Position numbers and translations under genes: made by a program. From the NCBI RefSeq assembly GCF_000220835.1, contig NZ_GL985606.1, positions 183,942-217,766 of the forward strand: a stretch of DNA of 33,825 nt. The letters run 5' to 3'. Origin of the DNA: Actinomyces sp. oral taxon 448 str. F0400 (lineage in GTDB: Bacteria; Actinomycetota; Actinomycetes; Actinomycetales; Actinomycetaceae). Below, piece after piece: positions 1 to 7,474 of the stretch. Position 1 is the first letter of the stretch, and each line of letters begins with the position of its first letter. The notes beneath the pieces are model-generated. The model had not been told where the DNA came from, searched no databases, and saw only the letters and a list, made by a program, of their open reading frames with translations.

Positions 1-1
1 G

Positions 2-706
2 ACCCGCGCCCGCCCGGGGCCGGCCGGGCCCCGCGCCAGGGCGGCGGCCGACCTGACGGCGGGCGCCTACGCCTGGCTCATCGTGTCCTCGCCGCGTGCA
101 CTCGACCACGTCGACCTGACCGGCCTGCCCGCGACCACTGGCCTGGCGGTCGTCGGCGAGGCCACGGCCCGCCGTGTCACTCGCGCCCTCGGACGCCGGG
201 CGGACCTCGTGGGCGCCGGATCCTCGGCGGCGCTCATCGACCTCGAGCCCCTGTCGGCCGGTCCGGCGCCGGGGGCCACCGGGGCGGCGCGGAGAATCCT
301 GCTGCCGGGCTCCGCTCTGCGCGGAACCACTCTCATCGATGGGCTAACCGCGGCGGGCTGGGCGGTGGACGAGGTGCCGGCCTACACGATGGAGCCGGTG
401 GCCCTCTCCGATCTGCCCGGCGGCTTCGTCGGACGCTGGTCGACGGGGGCCTTCGACGCCGTCGTGCTGACGGCCGGCTCGTCCAGCCGGGCGCTGGCCG
501 GGCTCGCCGGGACGCCGCCGTCCTCCACGCGGGTGGCGGCTCTGGGGCGCCCGACGGCGGCCGCGGCCGGCGAGGCGGGGTTCGTCGTCGATGTCGTGGC
601 CTCCTCCCCGACTCCGCCCGGCGTGCGCGCCGCCGTCGTCGACGCCCTGTCCTCCCGTCCCCGCCGCACCCCTTTCTCAGCACGAGAGGATGAGCCCCAT
701 GAGTAA
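2..706 (+). CDS. hemD: Uroporphyrinogen-III synthase, C-terminal part (5' end outside window)
   Basis: This enzyme closes and rearranges hydroxymethylbilane to uroporphyrinogen III in the cytoplasm, a step of tetrapyrrole synthesis. The frame is open from base 2, so the gene starts upstream of the window. The visible part contains [13 protein letters not shown], which matches the 'YDWLVFTSxNAV' motif of the family, then [11 protein letters not shown], then [17 protein letters not shown] (the 'RGxxxRxxLxxxL' region), then [11 protein letters not shown] and [14 protein letters not shown]. The family is poorly conserved, so the call rests on the order of these motifs and on the next gene being hemB. 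The stop codon overlaps the hemB start by 8 bases, which indicates translational coupling within a haem operon. The low-complexity GC-rich stretch at the very start of the window may be a linker between domains. Confidence 0.85.
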   Translation, partial: TRARPGPAGPRARAAADLTAGAYAWLIVSSPRALDHVDLTGLPATTGLAVVGEATARRVTRALGRRADLVGAGSSAALIDLEPLSAGPAPGATGAARRILLPGSALRGTTLIDGLTAAGWAVDEVPAYTMEPVALSDLPGGFVGRWSTGAFDAVVLTAGSSSRALAGLAGTPPSSTRVAALGRPTAAAAGEAGFVVDVVASSPTPPGVRAAVVDALSSRPRRTPFSAREDEPHE

Positions 707-1865
707 GCAGACCGAGTCGACCGAGCAGCCCCGCCTCTTCAGCCGTGCGGGCCGGCCCGGCGCCACTGTCGGCGCCCTGCCGGAGGCCTCCGACCCGACC
801 ACGTCCCCGGCTGCCGACCTCCTGGTCGGCCGGGGCGTCCCGGTGCCCGCGGCTCCGGTGGTGCGACCCCGGCGCCTGCGCCGCACTCCGGCCCTGCGCG
901 ATCTGGTGGCGCAGACGCGCGTGGCCCCCGCCCAGCTCATCGCGCCGGTCTTCGTGCGCGAGGGCATCAGCGGACCGGTACCGATCGGCGCCATGCCCGG
1001 CGTCGTCCAGCACACCCTGGACTCGCTGCGCCGGGAGGCTGCGGCCTGCGCCGACGCCGGCGTGGGGGCCATCGACCTGTTCGGGGTGCCGGTGGCGCGC
1101 GATGAGGTCGGCTCGCGCGCCTGGGCGGCCGACGGCATCCTCAACCGAGGAATCGCCGCGGTGCGCGAGGAGGTGGGCGACGCGCTCGTCGTGTGCGCGG
1201 ACACGTGCCTGGATGAGTTCACCTCCCACGGGCACTGCGGACTGGTGCGGCCGGAGGGGGCGGGCGGCGCCGACTCGGGCCGCTCCGACCCGCGTGCGGG
1301 GGAGGTCGACAACGACTCGACCCTGGCCCTCTACCAGGCCATGGCGGTCTCCCAGGCGGAGGCGGGGGCGCACATGGTCTCGCCCTCGGGGATGATGGAC
1401 GGGCAGGTCGCGGCGATCCGCGCCGCCCTGGACGCCACCGGGCACGATGACGTCGCCATTCTCGCCTATTCCGCCAAGTACGCGTCGGCCTACTTCGGCC
1501 CCTTCCGCGAGGCGGTGGGCTCCACCCTCACGGGCGACCGGCGCGCCTACCAGCAGGACCCGGCCAACCGGCGCGAGGGCCTGCGCGAGGCGATGCTCGA
1601 CGTCGAGCAGGGGGCGGATATGGTCATGGTCAAGCCCGCCGGGCCGTACCTGGACGTGCTGGCCGACGTCGCGGCCGCGAGTCCAGTGCCGGTGGCCGCC
1701 TACCAGGTGTCCGGGGAGTACGCGATGGTGGAGGCGGCCGCCGCCAACGGGTGGATCGACCGCGACCGCGTCATGAGGGAGTCGGTGCTCGGGATCGTGC
1801 GGGCCGGCGCGGACTGCGTGCTCACCTACTGGGCGCGTGAGCTCGCCGAGGAGCTCGGACGCTAG
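699..1865 (+). CDS. hemB: Delta-aminolevulinic acid dehydratase (porphobilinogen synthase)
   Basis: HemB condenses two 5-aminolevulinate molecules to porphobilinogen. The start at 699 is chosen because a GAGAGGA ribosome site lies about 8 bases upstream; an ATG at 690 is also in frame but overlaps that site. The protein is 388 residues, longer than the usual ~325, because of a variable N-terminal lead of about 55 residues. The two active-site lysines are visible: Lys260 in YSAKYAS (Schiff base at the A-site) and Lys312 in [10 protein letters not shown]. The metal cluster reads [14 protein letters not shown], with Cys170 and Cys180 kept and Asp at the middle Cys position of the classic zinc site. 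An acidic/Gly-rich insert of about 20 residues follows this cluster. The gene is coupled to hemD by an 8-base overlap. Confidence 0.96.
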   Translation: MSKQTESTEQPRLFSRAGRPGATVGALPEASDPTTSPAADLLVGRGVPVPAAPVVRPRRLRRTPALRDLVAQTRVAPAQLIAPVFVREGISGPVPIGAMPGVVQHTLDSLRREAAACADAGVGAIDLFGVPVARDEVGSRAWAADGILNRGIAAVREEVGDALVVCADTCLDEFTSHGHCGLVRPEGAGGADSGRSDPRAGEVDNDSTLALYQAMAVSQAEAGAHMVSPSGMMDGQVAAIRAALDATGHDDVAILAYSAKYASAYFGPFREAVGSTLTGDRRAYQQDPANRREGLREAMLDVEQGADMVMVKPAGPYLDVLADVAAASPVPVAAYQVSGEYAMVEAAAANGWIDRDRVMRESVLGIVRAGADCVLTYWARELAEELGR

Positions 1866-1907
1866 CGCTTCGACGCCGGCCGTTCAGAACCCGCCATACC
1901 ACACGAT

Positions 1908-1935
1908 CCGGCCGGGCCTTTTTCGGGCCGGCCGG
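1908..1935 (+). terminator. GC-rich hairpin after hemB
   Basis: An 11-base arm CCGGCCGGGCC and its near-complement GGGCCGGCCGG (one internal G-G mismatch) are separated by a TTTTTC loop, 43 bases after the hemB stop. No T-run follows, which is common for actinobacterial terminators. It probably ends the hemD-hemB transcript. It also lies in the tail of the decayed reading frame on the other strand. Confidence 0.45.
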
Positions 1936-2183
1936 CGGGCGCAGCCCCATGATCTCGACATCGGCCGGACGGGAGCCGGCCGCCAGGGCCCGGCGGACGC
2001 CCTCTGCCAGGCGCTCGGCGAGCATCTGCGAGGTCAGGACTCGGCGCCCTCCAGGGCCGACCTGCTCGGCCCGGTCCGCCATCTCGGCGGTGCCCTCGAT
2101 GCGCCGGAGCTCGCCGGGGCCCTGCCGGTCGCAGGGTCCGCGATGATGTCGCCGACGGTGAAGATTCCGAACTGCAGCCGCAC
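1920..2183 (-). pseudogene. Remnant of an LLM-class (luciferase-like) flavin-dependent oxidoreductase, N-terminal end
   Basis: On the minus strand from a GTG at 2183 the reading is RLQFGIFTVGDIIADPATGRAP. This matches the start of a family of luciferase-like oxidoreductases that begin MQFGIFTVGDVTxDPTTGRTP. The next expected segment, GELRRIEGTAEMADRAEQVG, is present in a different frame immediately afterwards, so there is a frameshift near 2115. After AEQVG the similarity ends: the expected 'LDVFxxGEHH' segment is missing, and an unrelated tail (GGRRVLTSQMLAERLAEGVR and beyond) follows. A complete enzyme would be about 340 residues; only about 45 recognisable residues remain. The rest of the 1866-2337 gap between hemB and hemL holds no other gene that I can support. 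Confidence 0.6.
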
Positions 2184-2337
2184 CGCGTGCAGCTCGCCCG
2201 CCGCGCTCCGCAGGGCCGAGGCGACGTAGAGTCGCCCCGGACGACCCGCGCCCACCCGCCCGCAGCGCCGACCGGCGGTCACACGGTGAGCGTCACTCGC
2301 GTCCCGCACCCGCCTCGACCGTTTTCCGGAGGACACC

Positions 2338-3792
2338 ATGACGAGCCCTGCCTCAGCGCGCCCGACCTCCCCCGCCCGCGGCATCGACGACCGCGCCACC
2401 AACGCCGGCCTCTTCGAGGCAGCCCGCGCCGTCATTCCCGGCGGCGTCGACTCCCCCGTGCGAGCCTTCGGGTCGGTGGGAGGGGCACCGGTCTTCATCG
2501 AGAGCGCTCACGGCGCCCGCGTCAGGGGCGCCGAGGGGCGCGACTACGTCGACCTGGTGGGCTCGTGGGGGCCGGCCCTGCTCGGCCACGCCCACCCCGA
2601 CGTCGTCGAGGCGGTGCGCCGGGCGGCCGGCCGCGGGCTGTCCTTCGGGGCGCCCACCACCGCGGAGACCGAGCTGGCCGAGGCGGTGCGCGCCCGCGTA
2701 CCCGCCGTCGAACGGGTGCGCTTCGTGTCCACCGGCACGGAGGCGACCATGACGGCGGTGCGTCTGGCTCGTGGGGCGACGGGTCGCGACCTGGTGGTGA
2801 AGTTCGCCGGCTGCTATCACGGGCACTCCGACGGGCTGCTGTCGGCGGCGGGCTCGGGCGTGGCCACCGGCGGCCTGCCGGGGTCGGCCGGGGTGCCGAA
2901 GACGGTGGCCGAGCAGACGGTCGTCCTGCCCTACAACGACGTATCCGCCCTGGAGGAGTGCTTCGCGGCCCGGGGCGATGAGATCGCGGCGGTCATCACG
3001 GAGCCGGCGCCGGCGAATATGGGCATCGTGCCGCCCGCGCCGGGCTTCAACGCGTCGATCCGCGAGGTGAGCGCGGCTCATGGCGCCCTCATGATCGCCG
3101 ACGAGGTCCTCACCGGCTTCCGCGTGGGCCCGGCCGGGTTCTGGGGCCTGGAGGCCCTGGACGGCTGGTCGACGGCGCTGGACGATGGCGGGTCCGCCGC
3201 AGCCGCATCACCGTCCTGGCCCGGAGCCGACTGGCGCGGGAGGGCCGCCTGGGTGCCGGACCTGCTGACCTTCGGCAAGGTGGTGGGCGGCGGGATGCCG
3301 CTGGCGGCCCTGGGCGGGCGGGCCGATGTCATGGAGCTGCTGGCGCCGGCCGGGCCCGTCTACCAGGCGGGGACGCTGAGCGGGAACCCGCTGGCCACCG
3401 CGGCGGGGATCGCGACGCTCGCCCTGGCCGACGACGTCGTGTACGCGACGGTCGCCGCCCGCGCTCGGGAGATCGGCGAGGTGATCGGGGAGGCGCTGGA
3501 CGCCGAGGGCGTGGCGCACCGGGTGCAGCGTTCGGGGTCGCTGTTCTCGATCATGTTCGGTCCGGAGGCGGCCGAGCGGGGCGTGTGCGACTACGACGGG
3601 GCCCGCGCTCAGGAGGCGTGGCGCTTCGGCCCGTTCTTCCACGCGTTCCTCGACGCCGGGGTGGCGCTGCCGCCGAGCGTCTTCGAGGCGTGGTTCGTCT
3701 CGTCGGCCCACGGCGACGCCGAGCTGGAGCTCATCGCGCAGGCGGCACCGGCGGCGGCGAGGGCCGCGGCGGCGGCTGAGCGTCCGGCCTGA
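2338..3792 (+). CDS. hemL: Glutamate-1-semialdehyde 2,1-aminomutase
   Basis: HemL is a PLP enzyme that moves the amino group of glutamate-1-semialdehyde to give 5-aminolevulinate, the substrate of HemB. The start ATG at 2338 follows a CCGGAGGA ribosome site. Family motifs appear in order: [11 protein letters not shown] near the N-terminus, [51 protein letters not shown], and [18 protein letters not shown] with the PLP lysine at about residue 314. [15 protein letters not shown] follows. The protein is 484 residues against the usual ~430, mainly because of a Ser/Ala/Trp-rich insert at about residues 277-304, between GLEALDG and VPDLLTFGK, plus an Ala-rich C-terminus. It is separated from hemB by the decayed region but belongs to the same pathway. 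Confidence 0.96.
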   Translation: MTSPASARPTSPARGIDDRATNAGLFEAARAVIPGGVDSPVRAFGSVGGAPVFIESAHGARVRGAEGRDYVDLVGSWGPALLGHAHPDVVEAVRRAAGRGLSFGAPTTAETELAEAVRARVPAVERVRFVSTGTEATMTAVRLARGATGRDLVVKFAGCYHGHSDGLLSAAGSGVATGGLPGSAGVPKTVAEQTVVLPYNDVSALEECFAARGDEIAAVITEPAPANMGIVPPAPGFNASIREVSAAHGALMIADEVLTGFRVGPAGFWGLEALDGWSTALDDGGSAAAASPSWPGADWRGRAAWVPDLLTFGKVVGGGMPLAALGGRADVMELLAPAGPVYQAGTLSGNPLATAAGIATLALADDVVYATVAARAREIGEVIGEALDAEGVAHRVQRSGSLFSIMFGPEAAERGVCDYDGARAQEAWRFGPFFHAFLDAGVALPPSVFEAWFVSSAHGDAELELIAQAAPAAARAAAAAERPA

Positions 3793-3996
3793 CGGCCCCG
3801 GGCCCGACGGACGGGTGACGAGGCCTTCGGAACGTGGAGCCGCCCGGCTCTGCCCCCCGGGTCCGGCGTCCGTCCCGCGGCGAGTTCGCCGTGACGGGTC
3901 CCATGGGTCCGGTTCATCGGTTACGGTAAGACGCGTCCCACAACGATCGCTCCTTACTCGGTCGGTGCGCCCACAACAGTCCGTGCGCGCCGGCGG

Positions 3997-5460
3997 ATGC
4001 GAGGTTCTCATGACCCTGTCAGCAGTACCGGACTCATCCAACCTGCGGATGTGCTACGCCACCCGGGCCATCAGGGCCGCCGACGATGGCGCCGCCGCAA
4101 GCGTGCCCGCCGGCAGCCATTGATAACGGTGCTCGCGCGACGCGGCGACGGCCCGTGCCGAGCGACCGCGAAGAAGGACGAGGTCGCGTATTGGGATCTG
4201 TATGACCTCACGACCGATGGTCTTGAGGGGCAGACCGCGGATGCGGAGGCCAAGGCCCGTCGCATCCTCGCCGACGATCTGTCGGTGGCAGCAGCCGTGG
4301 TCTGCCCAGCGATGATAAACGGAAATACCGACACGTACAAGAAGATCTACGACCACCAAGTCAACGACTGGTGGACGTCCCTGAGCGAGGATGAGCAGAA
4401 TGACATTATCGCGAACAATCCTGACTGGATCGACAACCTGAATGGCGTCTCCCTGGCCGCCCGCAGCGAGGCCAATAAGAACCGGCTGGACGCCATGAAG
4501 GCGGAGATCGACAGGCAGGTGAAGGACTTCGAGCCGAAGACGGAACTCCAGTGGACGGGCCGTAACTTTGAATATAAGAATACGTCGGGGTACGAGGCGA
4601 TGCTCCAGAGGCAGAAGGGCATCGACTCACTGCGCGACACATTCAGTTACTCGGAGAACCCCGACAAGGAAAGAATCCATTCGCTCCTGGTACTGGACAA
4701 CTCCGGCGACCATCTCCGGGCGGCCGTCGGCACAGGCGATATCGATGCCGCGGACCACGTCCTCGTCTACACCCCCGGTATGACCACCACCGTCGCAGGC
4801 GGTCTGGTTACGGGAGGAAAAGAGTTCGGTGCGAAGGTTGACGAAGCCGAGAGAATCATGTCGGAGACCGGCATGCCGGACCACGACGACAAGAATACTG
4901 AGCAGGTCGAAGAGACTGCGGCGGGTGTGACCTGGCTGGGCTACGATGCCCCCGGTTGGGATGAGACGCTGACGGGTTCGGACGGGACCGTTCTCAGTGA
5001 CCATGAGGCTCAGAGCGCCGCCCCGGACCTCGCCGGTTTCTACGACGGCATCCAGGCGACGCACACGGGGGATCCGCATCTGGTCGCTGCCGGCCACTCC
5101 TACGGTTCCACCGTGACGGGTTATGCGTCACAGGAGTCGGATGCTCCCGATGACATTGTGGTATGGGGCTCCCCCGGTGCTTCCACGGTGGACGCCTCTG
5201 ATCTTAATACGGTGCCCGATCGCATGTACTCGGCGTCCGCCACCGATGATTTCGTAGCGGGATACGGCAGATACGGGGGGAATCCGACCACCGATCCGGA
5301 ATCGGACTTCACCCCATTGGACACCAGGGGACACTACGAAGACGGTTTGCAGGCCTCCGCAGGCCATTCCCTCTACACCAAAGCCGGTACAACATCTCTG
5401 CACAATCTCGGTAATATTCTCGCCGATAACGAGCCCGACTACCCCGCCCCCGAAGACTAG
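3997..5460 (+). CDS. DUF1023-type alpha/beta hydrolase, 5' end truncated or frame-shifted
   Basis: The C-terminal half is a DUF1023-like alpha/beta hydrolase. NPDWIDNLNGVSLAARSEAN corresponds to the family motif around 'NPExIGNLDGIPxxxRdxAN'. HVLVYTPGMTTT is followed by WLGYDAP and then by the nucleophile elbow AAGHSYGSTV with Ser368. WGSPGAS and a late His in GHYEDG or AGHSLY could complete the triad. Actinobacterial relatives usually carry an N-terminal helical (WXG-like) domain of about 150-200 residues. Here only its end (DEVAYWDLYDLTTDGLEGQ onward) is recognisable. The first ~60 residues are Arg-rich and unlike a domain, and the ATG at 3997 has no ribosome site. A better start (GAGG then ATG at 4010) opens a different frame that stops at 4123. 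The real gene has therefore probably lost its 5' part. Codon use is less GC-rich than its neighbours, suggesting transfer. The next gene starts 5 bases downstream. Confidence 0.75.
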   Translation: MRGSHDPVSSTGLIQPADVLRHPGHQGRRRWRRRKRARRQPLITVLARRGDGPCRATAKKDEVAYWDLYDLTTDGLEGQTADAEAKARRILADDLSVAAAVVCPAMINGNTDTYKKIYDHQVNDWWTSLSEDEQNDIIANNPDWIDNLNGVSLAARSEANKNRLDAMKAEIDRQVKDFEPKTELQWTGRNFEYKNTSGYEAMLQRQKGIDSLRDTFSYSENPDKERIHSLLVLDNSGDHLRAAVGTGDIDAADHVLVYTPGMTTTVAGGLVTGGKEFGAKVDEAERIMSETGMPDHDDKNTEQVEETAAGVTWLGYDAPGWDETLTGSDGTVLSDHEAQSAAPDLAGFYDGIQATHTGDPHLVAAGHSYGSTVTGYASQESDAPDDIVVWGSPGASTVDASDLNTVPDRMYSASATDDFVAGYGRYGGNPTTDPESDFTPLDTRGHYEDGLQASAGHSLYTKAGTTSLHNLGNILADNEPDYPAPED

Positions 5461-5465
5461 CCCTT

Positions 5466-7013
5466 ATGAATGAAGAGATCCAAGACGCGAACAGCACAAC
5501 GGATCCCAGCGATTCCTGCGCTATTCGCCACGACCGGAAGAAGCATGCCCGCACGTGGATGCCCGTGGCCGCGAAAGTTCTGCTCGTGATCGTATTCGTA
5601 TACGGTACCGCATCGTGCCTGGTGCTCGGACTCAATCTCAATACGGACACCTCGGAGTCCACGAGGTCCGACGCCCCCGTCTCGGACGTCCCCATCACGC
5701 AGGCGCGAGCCGAGACTCTCGGCCTCCTGCTGTCCGTCTACGACGCCCTCGACACCCGCGCCGATATCGGCCCCTGGATACCGCCCGCACCAGGCGCACG
5801 CGACGCCGTACGCCAGGCAGACCAGGAAGAATCATTTGACGAGCACTCCTCCTGCCCCGAAGGAACAGTCAGCGAACGATACAGGCTGGCTACCACGCCA
5901 GTCACAAAGCAGAAGCTCACCTCCAGCCATGCCTACACCCTCATTGATGACCTTGCCGAACCATACGGATTCCCCCGTAGCGGCAACGGACACACCCGCT
6001 CCACCGACGGGGCCTCTGTGAGCGCCGGCCTCTCCTTCAACGAAGACTCGTTCGTCGTCTCGATCACCACGGGATGCCATCCCGGAACCGCTTTCCAGGA
6101 CTGGCCCGCCGGCACCGAAGCCGTCCCCGACTACCTGCGCACCACCGGCCACGCCGATGCGCAGGACACCACCGACTACCCCGACAAGGACACCTGGCCC
6201 GCCCAGACCCCCGCCACACCCATCCCCCCTCACCCACCGCCCCGGAGCAGCCCGCCCCCACGGCGACCAGCACACCATAACCGACCCCGCCGAACCCGCG
6301 GCAGACCCGACGACCCGCACCAGGAGGAGGGCATGACGAACTCCAGAACGAAGTCCAGTCCCGTCGCCCGCACGGGCTGGATCATCCTGACCGTCATAAC
6401 ACTCATCCTGTATCTGGGCTTCGTGGCCCCCCTCCTGACCTACCTGGCCTACAAGGACGGCGGCACCCACACTCGTAGCCTGACTGATGAATCCCGCGCT
6501 TATACCGGAAAGGTCAGCAACACGCCCTTGACCCGAGCCCGCGCGGATACCATCGACCTCCAACTCAGCCTCTATGACGCCCTGACCCCGCTCGGCGTCG
6601 GCGAATGGACCCCGCCACCCGCCGACGCGCCCGTCTACCAGGCCTACCGAGACACATGGCAAAGATGCCCGCGCGGCAGAGAGGCCGAGATCTACGACCT
6701 CGCCTCAGCAGGACACTTCACCGACCGCGACGCCGCCATGGCGGCCATCACCCCCATCGCCGAAGCCGCCGGCTTCACCACCCCGCCCGACGACCAGACC
6801 AACCAGCCCGGAGCCACCTTCTACCGCACCACCGACAACGCCTCCATATCCCTAAGACTAGGAGTGACCACCTCCATCATCGTGACCACCGGCTGCCACA
6901 AAGGCCACGCCTTCACGAACTGGACCGACGGCACCGAAGCCGTCCCCGACAACCTGCGCACCACCGGCCACGCCCCCAGCCCCGATGAGGAGAACGGACA
7001 CTGGACCAACTGA
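5466..7013 (+). CDS. Tandem-duplicated membrane-anchored protein, read as a single 515-residue fusion
   Basis: As written, one frame spans two homologous units. Unit 1 (from 5466) has a cytoplasmic N-terminus, a membrane helix at about residues 33-57, and an extracellular domain. Unit 2 begins at the internal ATG 6333. Shared blocks are RARAETLGLLLSVYDAL / RARADTIDLQLSLYDAL, ITTGCHPGTAF / VTTGCHKGHAF, and GTEAVPDYLRTTGHA / GTEAVPDNLRTTGHA. Between them the frame runs through a Pro/Arg-rich stretch (PPHPPPRSSPPPRRPAHH) that looks like out-of-frame translation. Shifting by one base in the six-C run at 6224-6229 gives PSPTAPEQPAPTATSTP and a stop at 6278-6280. The natural unit 1 is therefore probably 5466-6280. 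The family resembles small Actinomyces-specific proteins (possibly DUF4853), but I cannot confirm this. Function is unknown; a partner role for the upstream hydrolase is inferred from 5-base spacing only. Confidence 0.7.
   Translation: MNEEIQDANSTTDPSDSCAIRHDRKKHARTWMPVAAKVLLVIVFVYGTASCLVLGLNLNTDTSESTRSDAPVSDVPITQARAETLGLLLSVYDALDTRADIGPWIPPAPGARDAVRQADQEESFDEHSSCPEGTVSERYRLATTPVTKQKLTSSHAYTLIDDLAEPYGFPRSGNGHTRSTDGASVSAGLSFNEDSFVVSITTGCHPGTAFQDWPAGTEAVPDYLRTTGHADAQDTTDYPDKDTWPAQTPATPIPPHPPPRSSPPPRRPAHHNRPRRTRGRPDDPHQEEGMTNSRTKSSPVARTGWIILTVITLILYLGFVAPLLTYLAYKDGGTHTRSLTDESRAYTGKVSNTPLTRARADTIDLQLSLYDALTPLGVGEWTPPPADAPVYQAYRDTWQRCPRGREAEIYDLASAGHFTDRDAAMAAITPIAEAAGFTTPPDDQTNQPGATFYRTTDNASISLRLGVTTSIIVTTGCHKGHAFTNWTDGTEAVPDNLRTTGHAPSPDEENGHWTN
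6333..7013 (+). CDS. Second copy of the tandem membrane-anchored protein
   Basis: This unit has its own strong ribosome site (AGGAGGAGGGC before ATG 6333), so it can be translated independently of the upstream unit. It is 226 residues: a short N-terminus, a membrane helix at about residues 15-38, then an outside domain with RARADTIDLQLSLYDAL, GEWTPPPADAP, a Cys in WQRCPRG, another in VTTGCHKGHAF, and GTEAVPDNLRTTGHA close to the end. The two cysteines are in the same places as in unit 1 (SSCPEG and TTGCHPG), consistent with a disulfide outside the cell. It lacks the long C-terminal Thr/Pro tail of unit 1. I do not recognise an enzymatic motif. Confidence 0.7.
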   Translation: MTNSRTKSSPVARTGWIILTVITLILYLGFVAPLLTYLAYKDGGTHTRSLTDESRAYTGKVSNTPLTRARADTIDLQLSLYDALTPLGVGEWTPPPADAPVYQAYRDTWQRCPRGREAEIYDLASAGHFTDRDAAMAAITPIAEAAGFTTPPDDQTNQPGATFYRTTDNASISLRLGVTTSIIVTTGCHKGHAFTNWTDGTEAVPDNLRTTGHAPSPDEENGHWTN

Positions 7014-7166
7014 CACCCCCGGCCGACCACGAGCGAGACGCCAACCGGCCGGCCGCCTCGGCGGACCACTGCCCGCGCGCCGCGCGCATCATCCCCGGGA
7101 CGGTCAGGGCCGAACCAGGGACGTCACCGATATCGCCCCACCTCTCGAACGTCGCACACTCATCAC

Positions 7167-7436
7167 ATGACGCAGCACTACCCTTCCGATCCGTACCTGT
7201 CCGAACGCACTGAGACCTGGCGCTCCACGCTCCCGCGCCGCTCGTGCCGTCGACTGATCGCCGGCGTGTGCGGCGGTCTGGCCGAGCACTGGGGTGTGAG
7301 CCCCGCCCTCGTCCGCCTGGGCTGCCTCGCCCTGGCCCTGCTGCCGGGGCCCATGTGGGTCGTCTACGTCATCGCCTGGATCCTCATGCCCGATGCCGAC
7401 GAGCTCCTGCCGCCCTGTCCCGATCGCGCGCAGTAG
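7167..7436 (+). CDS. PspC-domain small membrane protein
   Basis: An 89-residue protein with the PspC signature: RRSCRRLIAGVCGGLAEHWG, then VSPALVRLGCLALALLPGP and a hydrophobic stretch VVYVIAWILMPD. PspC domains are small membrane proteins linked to envelope stress or regulatory signalling; actinobacterial single-domain versions have no settled function. No clear ribosome site precedes ATG 7167; a CACACT sequence six bases upstream resembles an extended -10 box only weakly. It stands alone and is convergent with the GH13 gene 38 bases downstream. The 150 bases upstream (7014-7166) hold no other recognisable feature. Confidence 0.85.
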   Translation: MTQHYPSDPYLSERTETWRSTLPRRSCRRLIAGVCGGLAEHWGVSPALVRLGCLALALLPGPMWVVYVIAWILMPDADELLPPCPDRAQ

Positions 7437-7474
7437 CGCAGCCGACAGTAAGGAACCGGGCGGGCGCACCGTGC

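Noticed and set aside
333-1445. Minus-strand open frame opposite hemD and hemB
   Set aside because: It covers two real genes on the other strand and is Arg/Pro-rich without motifs.
1822-2082. Minus-strand 86-residue frame as an independent small gene
   Set aside because: Its N-terminal end continues an LLM-type protein across a frameshift and it overlaps the hemB end, so it is better explained as part of the remnant.
3911-3927. GGTTCATCGGTTACGGT resembles GGTTCATCGGTTATGGT upstream of lacI (19425-19441)
   Set aside because: One mismatch in 17 bases is expected a few times by chance in a 34-kb GC-biased window, and the two genes have no functional link.
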